From contig JPPB01000291.1 of NCBI GenBank assembly GCA_001483205.1, forward strand, positions 1-9,975: a stretch of DNA of 9,975 nt, read 5' to 3'. Positions 1 to 7,631 of this stretch are shown here, piece after piece. The notes below the pieces were generated by a model that saw nothing but the letters and a program-made list of their open reading frames with translations, was not told where the DNA came from and made no database searches. The position numbers and the translations under genes were made by a program. The DNA is from an alpha proteobacterium 3107 (lineage in GTDB: Bacteria > Pseudomonadota > Alphaproteobacteria > Rhodobacterales > Rhodobacteraceae). The first letter of the stretch is position 1, and every line of letters begins with the position of its first letter.

Positions 1-58
1 ATATGGGTGATGGGCTTCACAAGAACGGTGAGGGCAGCGCCCGGCCCGGCGGAAGCGA

Positions 59-109
59 AGCGCCCGCCCAGGCAGGCGGCTGCCCGGTTCAGCCATCACG
101 CAGAGGTCT
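59..109 (+). repeat. Dispersed hairpin repeat, copy A
   Basis: This copy lies just downstream of the 3' end of the glutathione S-transferase gene. Positions 59-87 are identical over 29 bases to the reverse complement of 7416-7444 (copy D). They are followed by a degenerate form of the family tail, GCAGAGGTCT at 100-109. The 29-base block can fold around CCGCC/GGCGG. The remaining sequence at 1-58 shows nothing I can name. The identity to copy D is seen directly; membership of one repeat family is inference from the shared order of parts. Confidence 0.7.
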
Positions 110-139
110 CCGGCCATGAAAAGAGGCACACGCGCCAGA

Positions 140-850
140 TCAGGCCCGGCGGCCCCTGAACAAAACGTCCTGCGCCTTGCGGTCGCCCCGCGCATCAGAG
201 CGCAGATCACCGGCGAGCGCCCGGCCCCTTTGCACCCCCGGTCTGTCCCCCACCACCTTCAGCCACCTGGCCATATGCGGCTTGTCATCGAGCGTCTGCT
301 CCTGCCCTTCCCAGAGCGACGCCCACGGCCAGATCGCCATATCCGCAATCGAATAAAACGCACCGGCGACAAAGGCATTCCCCGCCAGTTGCCGGTCCAG
401 CACACCATAGAGACGGGCGGTCTCGGCCCGGTAACGCTCTTTGGCATAGGGCAGATCATTGGGCGGGTCCATCGCCGGGGCGTATTTCAGAAAGTGATGC
501 GCCTGCCCGGCCATCGGGCCGACGCCCCCCATCTGCCACATCAGCCACTGTTCGACCGCAACCCGCTCTCGCGCGTCTGAGCCACCGAACCGCCCGGTCT
601 TGCGCGCCAGATATTGCAGGATTGCCCCGCTTTCAAAAATCGCAATCGGTTCACCGTCGGGGCCGTCCGGGTCCACGATTGCGGGCATCCGGTTGTTGGG
701 GGCGATTTTCAGGAACGCCGGGCGAAACTGATCACCCGCGCCGATATTGACCAGGTTGAGGGCATAGGGCAGGCCCATCTCTTCCAGCGCGATGCTGACC
801 TTCCAGCCGTTCGGCGTCGGCCAGTAGTGAAGTTCGATCGGTGCGGTCAT
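140..850 (-). CDS. Glutathione S-transferase, nu class-like (YfcG/YghU type)
   Basis: Cytosolic glutathione S-transferase of 236 residues, a usual length for the family. The N-terminal thioredoxin fold (about residues 4-86) carries the Thr-Pro-Asn motif at 12-14 that the nu class uses in place of a catalytic Tyr or Ser. It also has the cis-Pro region PNNRMPAIVD (51-60, Pro56) and the glutathione-binding Glu-Ser pair at 73-74. The C-terminal helical domain (about 92-225) has the SIAD N-capping box at 167-170. E. coli YfcG, the closest well-studied type, is a disulfide-bond reductase more than a classical transferase; the substrate here is unknown. I chose ATG at 850 because the family begins there and GGAG lies just upstream; a longer in-frame start at 943 gives a non-family N-terminus. 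It sits 112 bases downstream of the formaldehyde dehydrogenase gene on the same strand, so co-transcription is possible. Family sure, exact role not. Confidence 0.9.
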   Translation of the reverse strand: MTAPIELHYWPTPNGWKVSIALEEMGLPYALNLVNIGAGDQFRPAFLKIAPNNRMPAIVDPDGPDGEPIAIFESGAILQYLARKTGRFGGSDARERVAVEQWLMWQMGGVGPMAGQAHHFLKYAPAMDPPNDLPYAKERYRAETARLYGVLDRQLAGNAFVAGAFYSIADMAIWPWASLWEGQEQTLDDKPHMARWLKVVGDRPGVQRGRALAGDLRSDARGDRKAQDVLFRGRRA

Positions 851-962
851 GGGGGTGTCTCCGGCGGGGTGTTCGGCGGCAGAATTGACCTGTCGGGGGC
901 AAAGCGCAAGAGCGGATTTGCAGCATTTCACACGTACGGGCACACGGCACGGGCGGCGCGCC

Positions 963-2075
963 TCAGTAAACGACGACCGAGCGAATCGATTCCCCCGCGT
1001 GCATCAGCTCGAACCCCTTGTTGATCTCTTCCAGCGTCAGCGTATGGGTGATCATCGGGTCGATCTCGATCTTGCCATCCATATACCAGTCAACCATTCT
1101 GGGCACATCGGTGCGCCCGCGCGCGCCGCCGAACGCCGTGCCGCGCCAGACCCGCCCGGTGACAAGCTGGAACGGACGGGTCGAGATTTCGGCCCCCGCC
1201 GGGGCAACACCGATGATGATCGATTCCCCCCATCCCTTATGCGCCGATTCCAGCGCCGCGCGCATCACGCCGACATTGCCGGTGGCATCGAACGTATAAT
1301 CGCCACCGCCACCGGTCAGCTCGACCAGATGCGCCGCCAGATCGCCCTCAACCTCGCCCGGATTGACAAAATGCGTCATGCCGAACTGCCGCGCCATCAC
1401 CGCCTTGTCCGGGTTCAGATCAACCCCGACAATCACGCTCGCGCCCGCCATCCGCAGCCCCTGGATGACGTTCAGCCCGATACCGCCAAGGCCAAAGACG
1501 ATGCAGGTCGTTCCCTGCTCCACCCCGGCGGTGTTGATCACCGCGCCCACCCCGGTGGTGACGCCGCACCCGATATAGCAAATCTTGTCAAAGGGGGCGT
1601 CCTTGCGCACCTTCGCCAGGGCAATTTCAGGCAGCACGGTGTAATTCGAGAATGTCGAGCACCCCATGTAATGCAGGATCGGCGTGCCGTCGGTCATTGA
1701 GAAACGCGACGTGCCGTCCGGCATCAGGCCCTGACCCTGGGTCGTGCGGATCGCCTGACACAGGTTGGTTCTGGGGTGCAGGCAGTAATCGCATTCCCGG
1801 CATTCGGGCGTGTAGAGCGGGATGACATGATCACCGGCTTGCAGCGATTTGACACCAGCGCCGGTCTCAACCACGACCCCCGCGCCCTCATGGCCGAGGA
1901 TCGCCGGGAAAAGCCCCTCCGGGTCTGCGCCGGACAGGGTGAACTCATCGGTGTGGCAGATGCCGGTTGCCTTGATCTCGACCAGAACCTCGCCCTCTTT
2001 CGGGCCGTCGAGATTGACCTCCATGACTTCCAGCGGTTTGCCCGCTTCAAGTGCGACTGCGGCGCGCGTTCTCAT
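963..2075 (-). CDS. adhI: S-(hydroxymethyl)glutathione dehydrogenase / class III alcohol dehydrogenase
   Basis: Zinc- and NAD-dependent dehydrogenase of 370 residues. It oxidises S-(hydroxymethyl)glutathione, formed spontaneously from formaldehyde and glutathione, to S-formylglutathione; the family also reduces S-nitrosoglutathione. Catalytic zinc ligands are Cys40, His62 and Cys170, and the structural zinc is held by Cys92, Cys95, Cys98 and Cys106. Arg110, in LCQAIR, matches the class III arginine that binds the glutathione carboxylate. The Rossmann motif GLGGIG is at 195-200, with Asp219 favouring NAD over NADP. The full family length is present and no key residue is missing. The start at 2075 is supported by GGAGGA at 2082-2087. 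Called adhI in Rhodobacter, frmA or flhA elsewhere. The next gene downstream is a glutathione S-transferase, not the S-formylglutathione hydrolase often found beside it. A long inverted repeat lies in the leader. Confidence 0.96.
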   Translation of the reverse strand: MRTRAAVALEAGKPLEVMEVNLDGPKEGEVLVEIKATGICHTDEFTLSGADPEGLFPAILGHEGAGVVVETGAGVKSLQAGDHVIPLYTPECRECDYCLHPRTNLCQAIRTTQGQGLMPDGTSRFSMTDGTPILHYMGCSTFSNYTVLPEIALAKVRKDAPFDKICYIGCGVTTGVGAVINTAGVEQGTTCIVFGLGGIGLNVIQGLRMAGASVIVGVDLNPDKAVMARQFGMTHFVNPGEVEGDLAAHLVELTGGGGDYTFDATGNVGVMRAALESAHKGWGESIIIGVAPAGAEISTRPFQLVTGRVWRGTAFGGARGRTDVPRMVDWYMDGKIEIDPMITHTLTLEEINKGFELMHAGESIRSVVVY

Positions 2076-2096
2076 CTTTCGTCCTCCGCTGCTTTG

Positions 2097-2139
2097 TTCG
2101 GTGACAGAGTGGGCGAAACGCCGCCCCTGTTCAACCGAA
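2097..2139. promoter_or_regulatory. Inverted repeat in the adhI leader
   Basis: TTCGGT at 2097-2102 pairs with ACCGAA at 2134-2139. Inside them GGCG-AAA-CGCC at 2112-2122 forms an inner hairpin on nearly the same centre. It lies 22-64 bases upstream of the adhI start, where an operator or an RNA leader structure would act. It could equally be a chance pairing in G+C-rich DNA. I see no convincing -10/-35 pair for adhI, so the relation to the promoter is not fixed. Confidence 0.35.
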
Positions 2140-2169
2140 AGAAACGGTGCGGCGGGCGGGGGGTGGCAA

Positions 2170-2208
2170 AATTTCCGCTGAAATTGCGTGAAACCGGGCG
2201 AAACCGGG
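2170..2208. promoter_or_regulatory. Possible operators in the adhI/DUF2794 divergent region
   Basis: A perfect inverted repeat, AATTTC-CGCT-GAAATT, is at 2170-2185. It is followed directly by a tandem direct repeat of GAAACCGGG at 2190-2198 and 2200-2208. Both lie in the 219-base gap between the divergent adhI and DUF2794 genes, where regulator sites would be expected. No known regulator motif is recognised. Confidence 0.3.
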
Positions 2209-2294
2209 TATTCGGGCAGGAATTTTACCGCTCATCTGCGGGCAAAGCCGGGCGAGGGATTGATTTTGTCGCCCGAACCGGTCAATCTCGGGCT

Positions 2295-2645
2295 ATGGCA
2301 TTCCAGTCCGTGACCCCGTTCCCGCCTCGCCACCGGATACCGGAACAGGTCAGCTTTGACCGGCGAGAGCTGAGCGAGGTCATGTCGCTTTACGGGCGGA
2401 TGGTGGCGGCGGGCGAATGGCGGGACTACAGCATTTGCTGCCGGCGGCACAGCGCCGTGTTCGCGGTGTTCCGCCAGACCGCCGAAACCCCGGTCTACCG
2501 GATCGAGAAACGGGCAAAGATGCGGGCCGGGGGCGCACAGGTTTATGCGGTGCTCGGGGCCGACGGGCGAGTCCTGAAACGCGGGGCCGATCTGAGAGCG
2601 GTGCTGCGTATCCTCGGGCGAGAGCTGATCCGGCCCGTGGGGTAG
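2295..2645 (+). CDS. DUF2794 family protein of unknown function
   Basis: Small soluble protein of 116 residues, with no signal peptide or membrane segment. It matches the alphaproteobacterial DUF2794 family as I remember it: VSFDRRELSEVMSLYGRMVA at about 19-38, GEWRDY at 40-45, then an AVFAVFR strand and VYRIEKR at 67-73. The C-terminal part, with LKRGADL and RAVLRILGRELIR, is also typical. The function of the family is not known to me; the alternating strands and basic RIEKR segment do not by themselves name an activity. ATG at 2295 is the first plausible start in frame after the family N-terminus; the ribosome binding site before it is weak. It is divergent from adhI, sharing a 219-base gap, and converges on uvrA. 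It is the only plus-strand gene in the window. Confidence 0.82.
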   Translation: MAFQSVTPFPPRHRIPEQVSFDRRELSEVMSLYGRMVAAGEWRDYSICCRRHSAVFAVFRQTAETPVYRIEKRAKMRAGGAQVYAVLGADGRVLKRGADLRAVLRILGRELIRPVG

Positions 2646-2662
2646 GGCGGGCCGCTGTCTGA

Positions 2663-2764
2663 TCAAGGCCTTTGCATAAGGGCGTATCGTCCCCCAAATG
2701 CCCCGCCCGGCCCGGCCAATATAGCGTGACGCCGTAAAATTGATCACAGGTTCGGCCCTGATCC
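2663..2764 (-). repeat. Dispersed repeat, copy B (tail plus second module)
   Basis: Positions 2663-2710 match 9873-9920 (copy G) at 42 of 48 bases without gaps, in the same orientation. Positions 2714-2764 resemble 9786-9836 (copy F): both have a GCCA-ATAT-like start, TGACGCC, and end in GGCCCTGATCC. The copy begins 17 bases after the DUF2794 stop codon, in the convergent gap with uvrA. It also contains a small hairpin, CCCTGA/TCAGGG at 2756-2772. Confidence 0.75.
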
Positions 2765-2786
2765 TGTCAGGGTGCTGCTGCATGGA

Positions 2787-2823
2787 TGTAAGCGCTTACA
2801 CCGAAAATGTAAGCCCTTACATT
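2787..2823. promoter_or_regulatory. Tandem LacI-type palindromes, orphan operators
   Basis: TGTAAGCGCTTACA at 2787-2800 is a perfect 14-base palindrome with the central CG typical of LacI-family operators. AATGTAAGCCCTTACATT at 2806-2823 is a second copy with 8-base arms and a central CC. Their centres are 21 bases apart, two helical turns, which suits two dimers bound on one face. The puzzle is their place: the gap lies between the 3' ends of DUF2794 and uvrA, with no start codon of a recognised gene nearby. They may be left over from a lost operon, or they may act as paired hairpins in transcript ends. Confidence 0.55.
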
Positions 2824-2859
2824 CCGGGAAAGAGGCGAAGGCCGCGCCGTCCCGCCCCC

Positions 2860-5718
<2,859 letters not shown>

Positions 5719-5745
5719 GGTCGCGCCCCGTGGTGTGTCCGTTAA

Positions 5746-5774
5746 CAGATAGGGGATGCGGGGGGGGACTCCAA
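5746..5774 (-). promoter_or_regulatory. Candidate uvrA promoter
   Basis: On the minus strand TTGGAG (5769-5774) is followed after 17 bases by TATCTG (5746-5751), both three of six to the sigma-70 consensus. The spacing is ideal and the -10 is about 28 bases before the uvrA start. The LexA box ends 13 bases upstream of the -35, close enough for the repressor to interfere. The match is weak on sequence alone; place and the SOS box are the main support. Confidence 0.35.
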
Positions 5775-5786
5775 CCCGGAAAGTCG

Positions 5787-5801
5787 GAACAGATGCTGAA
5801 C
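5787..5801 (-). promoter_or_regulatory. LexA (SOS) box of uvrA
   Basis: The plus strand reads GAACAGATGCTGAAC, which is GTTC-N7-GTTC on the coding strand. This is the alphaproteobacterial LexA operator, a direct repeat unlike the CTG-N10-CAG palindrome of E. coli. It lies 69 bases upstream of uvrA, a known SOS gene in many bacteria. Motif match and context agree, so repression by LexA and induction by DNA damage are the straightforward reading. Confidence 0.85.
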
Positions 5802-5831
5802 ATGGGGACGGAAGGTGTCAGGAGTGGTTTG

Positions 5832-5895
5832 TGCATATTGGCTGAGCCGGGCGGGACAAGTTGGTCGCCGATGCACCAATATGCAGAGGTCTTGA
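5832..5895 (+). repeat. Dispersed repeat, copy C
   Basis: Positions 5847-5895 match 7558-7606 (copy E) at 43 of 49 bases without gaps. The copy carries its own 10-base inverted repeat, TGCATATTGG (5832-5841) with CCAATATGCA (5876-5885), so it can fold into one long hairpin. It ends with the family tail TGCAGAGGTCTTGA. It lies between miaB and the uvrA SOS box, upstream of the proposed uvrA promoter. Confidence 0.8.
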
Positions 5896-5933
5896 TGCGC
5901 GAACATCCCGGCAGGCCGCGTCCGGCCCGCAAG

Positions 5934-5945
5934 GGGGGCACCCCC
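5934..5945 (-). terminator. Possible miaB terminator hairpin
   Basis: A GGGGG-CA-CCCCC palindrome lies three bases past the miaB stop codon. On the transcript it is followed by only two U residues and then a further G+C-rich stretch with GGCC pairs. Without a U-tract this is a weak call for an intrinsic terminator; it may only protect the mRNA end. Confidence 0.3.
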
Positions 5946-5948
5946 GCT

Positions 5949-7271
5949 CTATCCCGCCAGCCGCCCGGTCAGCGAATTGGCCCCGCTTTCAACAATCCGC
6001 ACCCTGCGGATGTCGCCCGGCCCGATCCCGGCAGCGGCAACATGCACCGCATGAAGGTATTCGGATTTGCCCGCCATCTGACCGGGCAGGCGGCCCGGTT
6101 TCTCGAACATCACCGAGACATCACGCCCCACCATCTGCCCCTGAATATCGCGCTGCTGCCGGGTGATCAGCGCCTGCAACCGCTGCAACCGGTCCGCCGC
6201 CTCGGCCTCATCCACCATCGCGCGTTCGGCCGCAGGGGTGCCGGGCCGCGCGGAATACCGGAACGAAAACGCCTGCCCATAGCGGACCTCGGCAATCAGG
6301 TCCATTGTCGCCTGAAAATCCTCTTCGGTCTCTTCGGGAAAGCCGACAATAAAATCCCCCGACAGCAGAATATCGGGCCGGGCGGCGCGGATGCGCTCAA
6401 TCAGCCGCAGATAGGCATCCGCCGTATGCCCCCGGTTCATGCGTTTGAGAATCCGGTCGGAACCGGACTGCACCGGCAGATGCAGATAGGGCATCAGTTT
6501 CGCACAATCCCCATGGGCGGCAATCAGGTCGTCGCTCATGTCGTTGGGGTGCGAGGTGGTAAAGCGGATCCGCTCCAGCCCGTCAATGCGGGCCATCGCC
6601 CGGATCAGGCGCGCCAGCGACCAGTCGCCATCCGGCCCGGCCCCGTGATAGGCGTTGACGTTCTGACCCAAAAGCGTGATTTCCCGCACCCCGCGCCCGA
6701 CCAGATCGCGCGCCTCGCTGAGCAGCCGGTCAACCGGGCGACTGGCCTCGGCCCCGCGCGTATAGGGCACCACGCAAAAGGCGCAAAACTTGTCACACCC
6801 TTCCTGCACGGTCAGAAATGCCGCCGGGCCGCGCCGGGCCTTCGGGCGCGCCTTCAGGTGCTCGAACTTGTCTTCCGGCGGGAAGTCGGTGTCGAGCGCC
6901 TTTTCACCGGCATTCACCCGCGCGATCAAATCGGGCAGGCGGTGATAGGCCTGCGGCCCCACCACCAGATCAACCATCGGCTGGCGGCGCATGATCTCTT
7001 CGCCCTCGGCCTGGGCGACACAGCCTGCCACCCCGATGCGCAGACCGGGGTTTTCGGCCTTCAGGCGCTTGTAGCGGCCAAGCTCGGAATAGACCTTCTC
7101 GGCGGCCTTTTCGCGGATGTGGCAGGTGTTGAGCAGGATCATGTCAGCGTCTTCGGGGGTGTCGGTGGCGGCATAGCCCTGGCCCCCGAACGCCTCGGCC
7201 ATGCGCTCGGAATCATAGACGTTCATCTGACAGCCATAGGTTTTGACGAAGAGTTTCTTCGCTGCGGTCAT
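5949..7271 (-). CDS. miaB: tRNA-2-methylthio-N6-dimethylallyladenosine synthase
   Basis: Radical-SAM methylthiotransferase that adds a methylthio group to N6-isopentenyl-A37 of tRNAs reading codons that begin with U. The protein has 440 residues. The N-terminal MTTase domain (about 6-120) has its three cluster ligands, Cys14 in YGCQMN, Cys50 in NTC and Cys84 in AGC. The radical-SAM domain (about 145-370) has CDKFCAFC with Cys159, Cys163 and Cys166, followed by VPYTRG. A C-terminal TRAM domain (about 373-437) contacts the t[12 protein letters not shown] (264-272) and [10 protein letters not shown] (306-315) mark MiaB over its relative RimO. ATG at 7271 fits the family start and has GGGAG at 7280-7284; the frame stays open to 7460 but that extension is repeat sequence. 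In many alphaproteobacteria phoH and ybeY follow miaB; here uvrA does, after a repeat-bearing gap. Confidence 0.96.
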   Translation of the reverse strand: MTAAKKLFVKTYGCQMNVYDSERMAEAFGGQGYAATDTPEDADMILLNTCHIREKAAEKVYSELGRYKRLKAENPGLRIGVAGCVAQAEGEEIMRRQPMVDLVVGPQAYHRLPDLIARVNAGEKALDTDFPPEDKFEHLKARPKARRGPAAFLTVQEGCDKFCAFCVVPYTRGAEASRPVDRLLSEARDLVGRGVREITLLGQNVNAYHGAGPDGDWSLARLIRAMARIDGLERIRFTTSHPNDMSDDLIAAHGDCAKLMPYLHLPVQSGSDRILKRMNRGHTADAYLRLIERIRAARPDILLSGDFIVGFPEETEEDFQATMDLIAEVRYGQAFSFRYSARPGTPAAERAMVDEAEAADRLQRLQALITRQQRDIQGQMVGRDVSVMFEKPGRLPGQMAGKSEYLHAVHVAAAGIGPGDIRRVRIVESGANSLTGRLAG

Positions 7272-7303
7272 GGCGTGTGCTCCCGGCGCTGGTTCAGGGG
7301 GGT

Positions 7304-7332
7304 GTCCTACAGGGTCCGGCAGAAACCTGCAA
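7304..7332 (-). promoter_or_regulatory. Candidate miaB promoter
   Basis: On the minus strand TTGCAG (7327-7332) and TAGGAC (7304-7309) are separated by 17 bases, with the -10 about 32 bases before the miaB start. Both boxes are half matches to the sigma-70 consensus. It is the best candidate in the stretch between miaB and copy D, but the support is modest. Confidence 0.28.
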
Positions 7333-7357
7333 CGGCTGCGGTAGTCGGGTGGTTTGC

Positions 7358-7444
7358 GGTGATATGGCGTGGCGACCGGATTTTGAGTCCAAAATATCTC
7401 TGCATATTGGCCGGGCCGGGCAGCCGCCTGCCTGGGCGGGCGCT
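7358..7444 (-). repeat. Dispersed repeat, copy D
   Basis: This copy holds the second module, with CCGGATTTTGAGTCCAA at 7376-7392 identical to 9804-9820 over 17 bases. A reversed tail, CTCTGCATATTGG, follows at 7398-7410, and then the 29-base block 7416-7444 that is identical in reverse to copy A. It is head to head with copy E across about 70 bases. It lies upstream of the miaB promoter candidate. Confidence 0.78.
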
Positions 7445-7515
7445 TTTCAAGACAGTCCAAATTGGCGATGGTTTTTCCATAAAGCCCATACGCTGCAAAA
7501 GATTGAGACGTTCAA

Positions 7516-7606
7516 AGCGCCTGCCGGGGGGCAGGCAGGCGCTGCCCGGTCTTACGACCGGGCGGGACAGGTTGGCTGCTGATGCGCCAATATACAGAGG
7601 TCTTGA
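7516..7606 (+). repeat. Dispersed repeat, copy E, most complete unit
   Basis: Three parts in order. Hairpin 1 is AGCGCCTGCC (7516-7525) paired with GGCAGGCGCT (7534-7543), with an 8-base loop. Hairpin 2 is GCCCGGTC-TTAC-GACCGGGC (7544-7563). The conserved tail, ending CAGAGGTCTTGA, reaches 7606. Copy G has the same hairpin 1 stem and a hairpin 2 in which two base pairs differ on both arms. The copy ends seven bases before the ecm terminator-like palindrome. The stretch 7445-7515 between copies D and E holds no feature I can name. Confidence 0.82.
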
Positions 7607-7613
7607 CAGCATC

Positions 7614-7629
7614 AGGGCCGCGCGGCCCT
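7614..7629 (-). terminator. Possible ecm terminator hairpin
   Basis: AGGGCCGCGCGGCCCT is a perfect 16-base palindrome that begins two bases past the ecm stop codon. As RNA it gives a six-pair stem with a GCGC loop, but no U-run follows. Its place right behind the gene suggests a transcript end; the missing U-tract makes an intrinsic terminator uncertain. Confidence 0.45.
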
Positions 7630-7631
7630 CT

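Noticed and set aside
140..250. Suspected frameshift at the C-terminus of the glutathione S-transferase
   Set aside because: The end, with RPGVQRGRALAGDLRS and KAQDVLF, agrees with the usual C-terminal pattern of this subfamily, so the frame is intact.
851..943. N-terminal extension of the glutathione S-transferase to 943
   Set aside because: The added 31 residues do not belong to the family, and the ATG at 850 has a proper ribosome binding site.
2076..2294. Clear sigma-70 promoters for adhI and DUF2794
   Set aside because: Candidates such as TTGAAC or TTGCGT have poor -10 partners or wrong spacing, so no pair could be supported.
2820..2859. Intrinsic terminator for uvrA
   Set aside because: Only a four-pair GGCG/CGCC stem with a short TCTTT follows the stop codon; too weak to call.
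7272..7460. N-terminal extension of MiaB to 7460
   Set aside because: The added 63 residues are read from repeat copy D and promoter-like sequence; the MTTase domain starts right after the ATG at 7271.
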